From Thalassocella blandensis (GTDB lineage Bacteria > Pseudomonadota > Gammaproteobacteria > Pseudomonadales > Cellvibrionaceae), in NCBI GenBank assembly GCA_902141825.1, contig CABFPG010000001.1, forward strand, positions 496,001 through 560,000: a DNA stretch of 64,000 nt, read 5' to 3'. The notes beneath the pieces were generated by a model. It did no database searches. It was not told where the DNA came from and saw only the letters and a program-made list of their open reading frames with translations. The position numbers were made by a program, and so were the translations under genes. This document shows, piece after piece, positions 56,158-64,000 of the stretch; positions within the stretch are counted from its first letter, which is position 1, and each line of letters starts with the position of its first letter.

Positions 56158-56988
56158 CTACTCTTCAAACACCTTTCCAATCATCCTGCCCCAGCAAGCA
56201 AAACACGATAGTCCAATCATTAACACTGGAACGAATGAAAATATCAGTTTAATCAGGGTATTAGATTCCAAGGAAAGAGCATTACTTACGCCGCCTTGGG
56301 AGGGTAAAAAGAACAGCACCAGACACGCAATCGGCAAAATGTAAAACAAGTAACCAATACTTTTTTCACGTTTTAAATAAAACAAGCCCAGTGACGTTGC
56401 AACAGACGAGGCGATTAAAGCGGCGGCCCATGAAGCGTCATGCAAACTCAGTGAGTAAATGAAAAACACCGGAAAACTCAATACACTAAGCAGATAAAGG
56501 ACGTTGATCACATATACCCAATATTCCGGCGCGCGATGTTCATAATCCAATGAAGATTCACTCCATTTTTGTGAATCGACAATAATGGGAATGCCGACCA
56601 TGAAAAGGCCAAGGTACTTCACTACGTTGTACCAAAGATACAATCCCACTACCGCACCAATAAGATAAGGCCATACAGACTGGTTGAGAACGCCAACGAT
56701 AACAAAGGTCAACCCGACTAATACCGAAGGGATAATGCCATCCGCAGGAAAAGTTTTCCGCAAAAAAAGTGCAGAACACACGGTAAACGTGACAGCGCAA
56801 AAAAACATTCCATATACTGGAACAATAAGTACCGAAAATCCGCGAATGTAACGACTTAATTCCAGCTCAACAGTTTGACTCAGCTCAACTATAATTCCCA
56901 TACTTTTAAATATAAGAAACACCAGTAAAACTGAAACAGTAAAAATATAAGTCCAATAGTCGATGTTTCTAACTTTTGACCTTTTCAT
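56158..56988 (-). CDS. Polytopic membrane protein of unknown function
   Basis: 276 residues with seven or eight predicted membrane segments (starting at about 12-30, 50-72, 85-103, 105-125, 155-180, 185-205 and 212-232, with one near 248-268). Only short loops; no signature of a transporter or enzyme was recognised. The N-terminus is basic and cytoplasmic. It is convergent with nhaD and not clearly linked to either neighbour. Confidence 0.65.
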   Translation of the reverse strand: MKRSKVRNIDYWTYIFTVSVLLVFLIFKSMGIIVELSQTVELELSRYIRGFSVLIVPVYGMFFCAVTFTVCSALFLRKTFPADGIIPSVLVGLTFVIVGVLNQSVWPYLIGAVVGLYLWYNVVKYLGLFMVGIPIIVDSQKWSESSLDYEHRAPEYWVYVINVLYLLSVLSFPVFFIYSLSLHDASWAAALIASSVATSLGLFYLKREKSIGYLFYILPIACLVLFFLPSQGGVSNALSLESNTLIKLIFSFVPVLMIGLSCFACWGRMIGKVFEE

Positions 56989-57462
56989 TTATATATTCCA
57001 ATGCATTATTAATAGACCAACCTGCAATACGCAGCGATTCAATACAAGGCAGAACGAAAAACGCCTAAATAAATTCGCAACGACATGCAAGCGAGGATAA
57101 ATGTCTTAAATAAAGCTTCAATAAAAAAGTAACACCTGTAATCACGGCATATATTCACGCGGTGATTGCCACTTTTTCATAGTAAGCAAGATACAACTGG
57201 ATCGGATGATGATTAATACTGCACAGGTAGTTTGATAAAGCAGATGAATTTCCCTATCCAATCCCCCAAAGATCTGTCGTCCAAACAGATCAATTATTGT
57301 CCCATAATTTACGCGCCACTACCACTGGTTGCTTGTTTTTTGCACCCCAATTTATATGAAAATCATCACACAAAGCTCGGATGCACATCACACTTAGAGA
57401 ACAAAATCGGTTTATACGATAAATAAATGTTTTTGAAACCGACGAAATTGAGCAATATTTAG
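56989..57462. other. Gene-free gap before the ZIP gene
   Basis: AT-rich, with no reliable gene, repeat or terminator seen. Confidence 0.35.
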
Positions 57463-58188
57463 CTAAAAATAATGTGCCAATGCAGCCAAGCCTAAAAAGC
57501 CGATACCAAAGGCAAGTGAAGACTGCCAACGCAGAGGCCGCGGAGCGTCTCCTTCCGGGATGATGTCCTCGACCGTGGTTAATAACAGCACCGCGCCCAT
57601 CGTCATTAAAATACTGTTTTGTACTTCCGGCGCTTTATCCGAAACCAACCATAAACTAAATGCTGCAACCGCCAGTACCGGCAATGCAATCAACAAGGCT
57701 GAGACGATTCGCCATTGCTTTCGGTAATGATGCTGACGCAATGTCGCAGTAACCGCAAAGCCACCCGGAATATTCGCTAGAGATTGCGCCGCTCCAAGCA
57801 AAAAACCCAAGTGTGTATCAATCGCAGAGCCCGCTCCCGTTAAAAATCCATCCGTGATTAAATCTATCGACACTGCAGTAAATACCATGATGGCGGCAGT
57901 ATGGTGACCCCCATTCAGAGATCGTAATGCGCTAACACTTTTGGCAAGCGCAATCGAGATTAGCACTCCAAGCGCAAACATCAATAACATTAAGATAAAC
58001 GGCAGATGATCAACGATTCTTGGCAAAAACTCTAATGCCACCAATGCAAAAGCAATACCCGCAGAACAATGTAGTGCCGCACCAACTACACGTGATGGAG
58101 GGTCAATGATCTCTGCCAGAAACACACCAGCCAGATGCCCTAGCACTGGCAAAGTTGCATATATAAGTACAATCAACAATGTGTCCAT
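57463..58188 (-). CDS. ZIP-family metal transporter
   Basis: 241 residues and about eight membrane segments. HCSAGIAFALVALEFLPR, SIDLITDGFLTGAG and TVEDIIPEGD correspond to the ZIP helices that line the metal path. The metal is not determined from sequence. It lies 94 bases downstream of a small membrane protein and the oxidase genes on the same strand, so a link to metal supply for the heme-copper oxidase is possible but unproven. Confidence 0.85.
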   Translation of the reverse strand: MDTLLIVLIYATLPVLGHLAGVFLAEIIDPPSRVVGAALHCSAGIAFALVALEFLPRIVDHLPFILMLLMFALGVLISIALAKSVSALRSLNGGHHTAAIMVFTAVSIDLITDGFLTGAGSAIDTHLGFLLGAAQSLANIPGGFAVTATLRQHHYRKQWRIVSALLIALPVLAVAAFSLWLVSDKAPEVQNSILMTMGAVLLLTTVEDIIPEGDAPRPLRWQSSLAFGIGFLGLAALAHYF

Positions 58189-58282
58189 TGCCTTACCCTG
58201 AAAACAAGAGTTTAGATATGATGCGTCATAGATTTAACGATTATTCACCTAATGCCAGCGTCGTCCTTTTAAATTGACGTTC

Positions 58283-58759
58283 TTACAAATAAGGACCACC
58301 ACACTCATTCAATACCACCGCGGCACTGGAAGACCAGATAATCGCAAGAAAACTCAAACCTGCTAACCATCGCATGATGAGAATCAAAAACTGAAAAGTG
58401 GATGCCTCGTTTATTTCGATTCGATCCTCACGGTTCATCGAGCTTTCCTGCTTCGTAAAATCGAAATCCAAAACATGCGAAAGTAAGTACGGTGAACGCC
58501 AAATCAGCAAACCAAGAATAACGCAGGCTCCACCAGTTGCGACACCAATCACTTTGGTCACTGATGCGCTGGCCGTATCGGAGGCGTTCAAACACAAAAA
58601 CTGCTGTGTTAAATACACAATCGCGAAATGAAAAACCCAGGTAAGCGGACCCAAAAGACCAACTAGACTCACCGCAACGAAATTCTCCGAAACCATTTGG
58701 AGGCTATGAATTTGCATGGTATCGCGCTGTATAAAGGTTTTCTTTTTATTTTCTTTCAT
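58283..58759 (-). CDS. Small membrane protein of the oxidase locus, unknown function
   Basis: About 158 residues from ATG at 58759. Three membrane segments (about 28-50, 70-88 and 125-147). It resembles small accessory proteins found beside cytochrome oxidase genes only in size and placement; I cannot name it. The frame continues to 58825, but that extension is translated from a tandem-repeat array, so 58759, just after the array, is chosen. It lies between ctaD and a ZIP gene. Confidence 0.6.
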   Translation of the reverse strand: MKENKKKTFIQRDTMQIHSLQMVSENFVAVSLVGLLGPLTWVFHFAIVYLTQQFLCLNASDTASASVTKVIGVATGGACVILGLLIWRSPYLLSHVLDFDFTKQESSMNREDRIEINEASTFQFLILIMRWLAGLSFLAIIWSSSAAVVLNECGGPYL

Positions 58760-58760
58760 T

Positions 58761-58893
58761 GTGGTTTCTTTCTTTGTGTTTTTTTCCGTTGTGTTTTTTT
58801 CGTTGTGGCTTCTTTCAATGCACATTCTTTTATAGCGCTATCTTTCTTGTAGTTTTCATTCATGTAGCTTTCATTCTTGCAGTTTTCATTCTT
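58761..58893. repeat. Degenerate 14-15-bp tandem repeat, about nine units
   Basis: Consecutive units such as GTGGTTTCTTTCTTT, GTGTTTTTTTCCGTT, GTGGCTTCTTTCAAT, GTAGTTTTCATTCAT, GTAGCTTTCATTCTT and GCAGTTTTCATTCTT. Unit length is 14-15 and the last three are the best conserved. The array separates the ctaD stop from the next gene and overlaps an unlikely N-terminal extension of it. It is T-rich on the plus strand. Confidence 0.8.
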
Positions 58894-58916
58894 AGCGCTG
58901 GAAACTCGATTGCGTC

Positions 58917-61469
58917 TCATGACAACAACCCCCGGGGAAAACCATGCACCAGAAGCAGACTGATAATCGCTTGGGCAATAGTGTAATACGCTAACAAGAT
59001 AGTGTTTTCCAATGAGGCATAACGAGAACCATCCAGTTTTCCCGTAAAGTGCCGCGCAATCACAAAGCTGCCCATAATTACAATCGCAAAAATCAGTTGG
59101 CTATTTAAAATACTTGCCATATATACCAAAGCTGCGTATGTACTTTCAGTCGGGTCGAGGTTCTGTAAAGTTTGCCCATATACTTCAATAGAAACACCTG
59201 CGACGCAGGCGAGCATGGCAATTAATAAGGCGCAAGGTGTTGCCAGATTTTTACTGCCAGGTTCGGCTAAAGATTTTTTCGACCACATAAACGCAAAGCC
59301 ACTGAGTAAAAATGCGCAAGCACTCGCTACCGGCCAACTTAATTCGGGTAATGCGTCAATATCTGAAGGCCAAAAGTTCGGTGATACCGTCCAAATATAC
59401 AGGTAAGAAAATATGTAGGATAAGAATAGAGAACCGGCCACCAACATTAAAATTATCATTGCCCACCAGCCATGCCCCACTGAACCGTATACATACACCG
59501 GTAATTTAATCCCGCCACCAATATCCACGGGACCTTTTCCCGGGCCTTTATCTAATTCCCACACCCAGACGAGGCAACTGAGAATAGCTCCAACCGCACA
59601 AATTAAAGCCGGCACCACAAGCTTTACAGTAAGTAAAAGAAAGCATGCAGCGGTAAATACTGCTGCTAGCACATGCGTCCAGCTCGGACCTGGCATTTGC
59701 ACAACATACTGTGGTCGCGCCTCAATGGGTGAGGTAATCAAAGTTTCGCGTCCACCTGTTGGAGCATTAGGTAAATAGTGCTGTCCAGACTCTACCTCTT
59801 CTGCCAGGCCCGGCTGATCCCAAAGCGGTTCACGACTTTTCACGATGGGTATTGAGCGCGTGCAATACACATCATTCGGCAACCACTCCAAAGTCCCAGC
59901 ATTCCAGGGGTTGCGCGGACCACCTTCACCTACCCGAAAATTACGAATAAGGTCAATAATAAAAAACAATACGCCTACCGCAATGAGGTAACTACCCAAG
60001 GTCGATATTGCATTGTATATTTCAAACCCGCCCCCTTCATGATAAGTCCAGACACGGCGAGGCATCCCCATAAGCCCAGCAATATGCATCGGCATGAACG
60101 CCACATTAAAACCGACAAACATGCACCAGAAACACCACTTACCTAATCGCACCGACAATTGTCGCCGGCTTAACATGGGCGCCCAATAATAAAACGTTGC
60201 AAACAAAGGGAATACCATTCCCCCAATTAAAACATAATGCATATGTGCAACAATGAAGTAACTGTCATGTGCCTGCCAGTCAAAAGGCACCATGGCAACC
60301 ATCACGCCCGTCAGTCCACCAACAGTGAATATAAAAAACATGCCCAGAATAAATAATGTCGGTGGATTAAATTCAATGCGTTTTTTGCCAGCAGCTAATG
60401 TCGCTATCCAGGAAAATATTTGAATGCCTGACGGCACTGCAACTGCCATACTGGCAGCAGAAAAGAAAGCCAGACTCATGGAAGGAATTCCCGTAGTAAA
60501 CATATGATGCACCCACAATCCAAAACTAAAAAACCCCGTTGCAATCAACGCAATCACAATTAACTTGTAACCGACAAGAGGTGTGCGGGCGATTGTCGGG
60601 ATCATCATAGAGACCAACCCAGCTGCCGGTAAAAAGATGATATACACTTCGGGGTGACCGAAAAACCAAAACAAATGTTGCCACAGTAAAGGGTCACCAC
60701 CGTTTGACGCCGTGAAAAATGCCCAACCAAAAGACCGTTCTATTTCAAGTAACATCGTAGCTAAAATCACAGCGGGAAAAGCAACAACAATCATGCCGGC
60801 GAAAATTAACATGGCCCAGGCAAAAATAGGCATTTTATCCAGTGTCATTCCGGGTGGACGCGTTCTTAGCACACCTACAATAATTTCTATGGCGCCTGCT
60901 ATGGCAGAAATTTCTATAAAACCTATCCCCAGCAACCAAAAATCTGCGTTATCGCCAGGAGAGTATTCGGTGAGCGTTAACGGAGGATACATAAACCATC
61001 CGCCCTGCGGCGCCAGGTCATAAAATATCGTGGAAAAAAATACAGTTCCTCCCACTATATACGCCCAAACTGCAAATGCACTGAGACGGGGAAATGGCAG
61101 GTCCCGCGCCGCCAGCATCTGTGGCAGAAGTAAAACACCAAGCGCTTCAACAGCAGGAACAGCAAACAGAAACATCATGGTCGTGCCGTGCATGGTGAAT
61201 AGCTGGTTATATAAACTCTGACTAATCAACTCATTTTCCGGTACCGCTAACTGAGTGCGCATTACCAGCGCCAATATTCCCGCTAAAACAAAAAAGACAA
61301 ATGCAGCCCCCATGTACATAAGGCCTATCACGGAATTATTAACTGCCGTAGGTAAGCGCCAGCCTTTAGGTGTTGCCCAAATTCTAAGAAGGTCACGTTC
61401 CTCTTGCGGACTTCTCGGCAACGCATTCGGTAATGCGTTCGGATTTGTCGACATCGACGAATCACCCAT
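58917..61469 (-). CDS. ctaD: Cytochrome c oxidase subunit I-III fusion
   Basis: 850 residues. The subunit I part (about 40-560) has low-spin heme ligands H94 and H411, heme a3 ligand H409, CuB ligands H272, H321 and H322, and the GHPEVY motif with E274 and cross-link tyrosine Y276. The second part (about 620-850) has additional membrane segments and resembles subunit III (SVGHGWWAMIILML). Fused I-III oxidases occur in caa3-type enzymes. It pumps protons and reduces oxygen. It lies downstream of subunit II and triheme cytochrome genes, probably in one operon. Confidence 0.94.
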   Translation of the reverse strand: MGDSSMSTNPNALPNALPRSPQEERDLLRIWATPKGWRLPTAVNNSVIGLMYMGAAFVFFVLAGILALVMRTQLAVPENELISQSLYNQLFTMHGTTMMFLFAVPAVEALGVLLLPQMLAARDLPFPRLSAFAVWAYIVGGTVFFSTIFYDLAPQGGWFMYPPLTLTEYSPGDNADFWLLGIGFIEISAIAGAIEIIVGVLRTRPPGMTLDKMPIFAWAMLIFAGMIVVAFPAVILATMLLEIERSFGWAFFTASNGGDPLLWQHLFWFFGHPEVYIIFLPAAGLVSMMIPTIARTPLVGYKLIVIALIATGFFSFGLWVHHMFTTGIPSMSLAFFSAASMAVAVPSGIQIFSWIATLAAGKKRIEFNPPTLFILGMFFIFTVGGLTGVMVAMVPFDWQAHDSYFIVAHMHYVLIGGMVFPLFATFYYWAPMLSRRQLSVRLGKWCFWCMFVGFNVAFMPMHIAGLMGMPRRVWTYHEGGGFEIYNAISTLGSYLIAVGVLFFIIDLIRNFRVGEGGPRNPWNAGTLEWLPNDVYCTRSIPIVKSREPLWDQPGLAEEVESGQHYLPNAPTGGRETLITSPIEARPQYVVQMPGPSWTHVLAAVFTAACFLLLTVKLVVPALICAVGAILSCLVWVWELDKGPGKGPVDIGGGIKLPVYVYGSVGHGWWAMIILMLVAGSLFLSYIFSYLYIWTVSPNFWPSDIDALPELSWPVASACAFLLSGFAFMWSKKSLAEPGSKNLATPCALLIAMLACVAGVSIEVYGQTLQNLDPTESTYAALVYMASILNSQLIFAIVIMGSFVIARHFTGKLDGSRYASLENTILLAYYTIAQAIISLLLVHGFPRGLLS

Positions 61470-61560
61470 GCTTATACTAACCTCTCAATTCAATTAACAA
61501 ATGTTGCAACACACCGGTGACTCGGACGAATACACCACAAAAGATAAATACTTCAATGGC

Positions 61561-62550
61561 TTATTGAAGCCCATGCAAAAACTCCGCAATCAACTGCGTT
61601 TCCTCTACCGTTAAGAAAGTGTACTCAGGCATCAAATTATCCGGTTTAAGACGCTGATGATTTTCAATCCATTGCACAAAACTTTCCTTGCTCACCTTTA
61701 ATACCCCCGCCCCAATACTCAGACGTGACCCCACATGAGTAAGATCAGGGCCTACAGTCCCATTCGCGGTAGTTCCTCTTACCTGGTGACAACTACCACA
61801 ACCATTTGCTAGAAACACATCTTTACCTTTTGCATTAGCAGCGCTACTGGCTATTTGGCTCTCTTTGTCGAGCCATTGTTCGAACTCCGAGGGCAACATT
61901 GCCACCGAATACATCGACATTAACGCATGGGCACCACCACAATATTCCGCGCACTGACCTCGAAATACACCAGTCTGCTGGACAAAGATATCCAGTGTAT
62001 TTTCTCTTCCAGGAATCATATCCAGCTTTCCGCCATAGGCAGGAATCCAGAAGCTGTGAATAACATCTGCCGTTGTTAGAGTAAGTGAGACTGGACGATT
62101 TACTGGAATACGTAACTCATTTGCCGTTTCTATTTTTCGGCCATCAGGTAGCGTGTAGATGAATCGCCACCACCATTGTTCGCCAACCACATCAATGCTT
62201 AAAGCTTCCGAACTGCGAACTATCTTTTCTGCATTGGCGAGTAAAATAAAACCATAGATAAGCAATATCGTCAGCAGTACCGTGGGAAACACAATGCCGC
62301 CGACCACAATATTCTTATCAGATGTGAGCTTTCTCTTCCAATTATCAGGCGCAAATAAGGCCACTCCGGTGAGCAACATAATGAATAGCGTGACCGCAAT
62401 CGCGCCATAGGTCATGAGGTGAGTCAACCACACAATGCTATCTGCGTAAGGACCAGCACTGCTAAACATTGACTGCTCAGTTTTGCATCCAAGCAGACCA
62501 GCAGTTAGAAGAAGAAAAATAAATCTAATCGTATACTTCAAGCGCATCAT
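61561..62550 (-). CDS. ctaC: Cytochrome c oxidase subunit II with C-terminal cytochrome c domain
   Basis: 329 residues. Signal peptide with lipobox LLGC (C22), two membrane segments (about 45-66, 82-104), then the CuA cupredoxin domain: H165, C200, E202, C204, H208 and M211. A fused cytochrome c domain follows, with CGSCH (C251, C254, H255) and probable axial Met M307 in DNLMPEY. This layout is caa3-type. Its start overlaps the preceding cytochrome stop (ATGA). Confidence 0.95.
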   Translation of the reverse strand: MMRLKYTIRFIFLLLTAGLLGCKTEQSMFSSAGPYADSIVWLTHLMTYGAIAVTLFIMLLTGVALFAPDNWKRKLTSDKNIVVGGIVFPTVLLTILLIYGFILLANAEKIVRSSEALSIDVVGEQWWWRFIYTLPDGRKIETANELRIPVNRPVSLTLTTADVIHSFWIPAYGGKLDMIPGRENTLDIFVQQTGVFRGQCAEYCGGAHALMSMYSVAMLPSEFEQWLDKESQIASSAANAKGKDVFLANGCGSCHQVRGTTANGTVGPDLTHVGSRLSIGAGVLKVSKESFVQWIENHQRLKPDNLMPEYTFLTVEETQLIAEFLHGLQ

Positions 62551-63716
62551 AGATTCTCCGTTCCCTGAATGGAATTTTCATGAGCGTTAGTGTTGATAGA
62601 TGTATCCGCATTTTTCCTGCTTGATACACTCGCATAATATGCACTCACCGCCTGAATTTGCTTTAATGTCATACGTTTGGCAATTACCCCCATGAGTTCA
62701 CCATAACTTGTATGATTACGTCCGCCTCGTTGCCAAAGAATTAATTGGTTTTTCAGGTAATCCTCATATTGTTCGTCCAGCACAGGAAATTGACTGGAAT
62801 GTTCTCTGATATGACATTGTGCACACGCGGGTATACGTCGGCTTCTATCGCCGTTTTCTACTAACTTTCTACCAGCTTCAATTAATTTATTTGAATAATC
62901 CGGAGTTTCTTGGATCACCTCATCCAGTTGTCCATAATGATTTGCCAAAGCATGAATATCACTTTCACTCAATAAGTGGGCCGCCGGTTCCATGTAGCCA
63001 CTTTCTCGTAAATTCATCTTGTACTCGTGCAAGGCGCGCGCTAGATATTCCGGTTTTTGCCCTCCTAAAACGGGCACATATGAGGTTGTCGCTGGACGAG
63101 TGGAAGTACCATGACATCGACGACAGTTTGTCAGTAGCTCTGTTAGGGGATGAATGTCGGCATCATCATGAATAAATTTTTTGATGTTATTTCCCTGACT
63201 TAACGTTTTATATTCCTGCTCACTTAGATCTGGCAATACACTTAAAAACGCGACTATAGGCCACACTTCATCCTCCCTTGCATGTCCGCTCCACCCTGGC
63301 ATACCTGCATACTGAAGGCCATGTCTGACGATCCAAAACAATTCACGTTTCTTCCACTGACTGACTTCCTCACTCAGGTTTGGTGGTGAAGGAAGCATAT
63401 GGTCGAACACTGGATTAATTCGCATACCCGGAGCACCATGACACACTGCACAGCCACTATGAAAATGAGCAGCGCCTAAGGGCGCTAGCTTTTCGTCGTC
63501 GATATCAGGCACCTTGATATTTTGGCTGTTAACCTGGACTGATCGGTGCATACCTACGGTTAAAAACCAATTTAGCCAGGCGGGATGACCTCGACTGGCA
63601 GCAATATTATAAACGCCTGAATACGCAACCAATAACGCCATAGCCACGGTCACAATGGCAATGGCTCCTATACCGATCCATAAGCGCTTTGCTGTTACAA
63701 CACAAGTTAATCTCAA
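62547..63716 (-). CDS. Membrane-anchored triheme cytochrome c
   Basis: 389 residues. One N-terminal membrane anchor (about 12-34) and three heme sites: CAVCH (89-93), CRRCH (198-202) and CAQCH (298-302). It probably delivers electrons to the adjacent oxidase, perhaps replacing or supplementing a bc1 complex route; this is inference. TTG start with AAGGA nine bases upstream. It is translationally coupled to the preceding gene (2-base gap) and to subunit II (ATGA overlap). The gene order of CtaG-like, triheme cytochrome, subunit II, subunit I-III marks a specific operon. Confidence 0.9.
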   Translation of the reverse strand: MRLTCVVTAKRLWIGIGAIAIVTVAMALLVAYSGVYNIAASRGHPAWLNWFLTVGMHRSVQVNSQNIKVPDIDDEKLAPLGAAHFHSGCAVCHGAPGMRINPVFDHMLPSPPNLSEEVSQWKKRELFWIVRHGLQYAGMPGWSGHAREDEVWPIVAFLSVLPDLSEQEYKTLSQGNNIKKFIHDDADIHPLTELLTNCRRCHGTSTRPATTSYVPVLGGQKPEYLARALHEYKMNLRESGYMEPAAHLLSESDIHALANHYGQLDEVIQETPDYSNKLIEAGRKLVENGDRSRRIPACAQCHIREHSSQFPVLDEQYEDYLKNQLILWQRGGRNHTSYGELMGVIAKRMTLKQIQAVSAYYASVSSRKNADTSINTNAHENSIQGTENL

Positions 63717-63718
63717 GT

Positions 63719-64000
63719 TTATGCATCCTTCCAGTCAGCTACAGCAGAGTCAGCCTGAAACGAAATTGCATTTAACCATCTTACACACAGCACAACGGCA
63801 GCCAGAATGTAAGACATTGGACATGCGACCACCATTAACAGGCCCGCTAATTGCTGTTCATCCAATAAAACTGGGGTATGCATACTGGCATACAAAGATC
63901 GCGGCGAAAAAATCATTAACACTGCAACCAGGCAAAAAATCTTTCCAGTGACCAGTAAAGCCAACATAGATTGCCAGGTTTTATTATGCTCCATACCTAA
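63719..64000 (-). CDS. ctaG: CtaG-like caa3 oxidase assembly protein (partial)
   Basis: The last 94 codons of a gene that runs off the window; the frame is open to the edge. Two membrane segments, the motif LYASMHTPVLLDEQQLAGLLM and a final AVVLCVRWL match the C-terminus of caa3_CtaG-family membrane proteins, which are thought to help assemble the copper site of caa3 oxidases. An internal Met at 63994 is unlikely to be the true start. The stop lies two bases before the triheme cytochrome start. Confidence 0.72.
   Translation of the reverse strand, partial: LGMEHNKTWQSMLALLVTGKIFCLVAVLMIFSPRSLYASMHTPVLLDEQQLAGLLMVVACPMSYILAAVVLCVRWLNAISFQADSAVADWKDA

Overview
The window reads as chromosomal DNA of an aerobic, Gram-negative gammaproteobacterium. 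Two things suggest the Pseudomonadales/Cellvibrionales neighbourhood, and perhaps a marine Cellvibrionaceae-like organism. First, the housekeeping gene order (ftsH, rlmE, yhbY, greA, carB, carA, dapB, dnaJ, dnaK, grpE, recN, fur, bamE, rnfH, ratA) is the arrangement known from Pseudomonas. Second, a secreted lipoprotein at 44.6-46.4 kb carries a long poly-serine linker of the kind common in Cellvibrionaceae. The assignment is inference. No rRNA, tRNA, CRISPR array, insertion sequence or prophage was recognised.

Region 1 (1-25 kb) is the housekeeping cluster, mostly on the minus strand. It covers proteolysis (FtsH), rRNA methylation (RlmE), transcript cleavage (GreA), carbamoyl phosphate synthesis (CarA/CarB), lysine biosynthesis (DapB), the DnaK-DnaJ-GrpE chaperone machine, RecN, Fur, BamE, RnfH and RatA. 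It is split by two signalling insertions. One, at 2.9-8.4 kb, holds a BaeS/BaeR two-component system, a small lipoprotein, a Spy/CpxP-like chaperone, a DpaA/YafK L,D-transpeptidase-family enzyme and a cyclic-nucleotide-domain protein. The other, at 14.5-15.9 kb, is a response regulator fused to a membrane anchor and an unrecognised C-terminal domain.

Region 2 (25-39 kb) is transport and signalling. It holds an NSS-family sodium symporter, a three-gene operon (histidine kinase, Rcp1-like receiver, REC-PAS-PAS-GGDEF-EAL), a 1.3 kb gene-free stretch, two PilZ-type proteins, two near-duplicate periplasmic binding proteins and a convergent methyl-accepting chemotaxis protein.

Region 3 (39-50.7 kb) holds an overlapping trehalose operon, otsB-GH15-otsA. 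After it come a small conserved unknown, a crystallin-domain/zincin lipoprotein, a lipoprotein M1 aminopeptidase and a diguanylate cyclase.

Region 4 (51-64 kb) holds a degenerate REC-CheX protein, a membrane fatty-acid desaturase, an NhaD Na+/H+ antiporter, membrane proteins of unknown role, a ZIP-type metal transporter and a caa3-like cytochrome oxidase locus. That locus comprises a partial CtaG-like gene, a triheme cytochrome c, subunit II with a cytochrome c domain, and a fused subunit I-III.

Across the window there are at least four non-coding minisatellites with 13-15 bp units of unrelated sequence, plus two simple 15-bp duplications. This recurring unit length is the most unusual non-genic signal. 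I found no clearly novel multi-gene system. The best leads are the REC-membrane-C-domain protein, the paired binding proteins next to an MCP, the PilZ pair in which one member has lost its RxxxR motif, and the GC-richer structured block near 50.9 kb.
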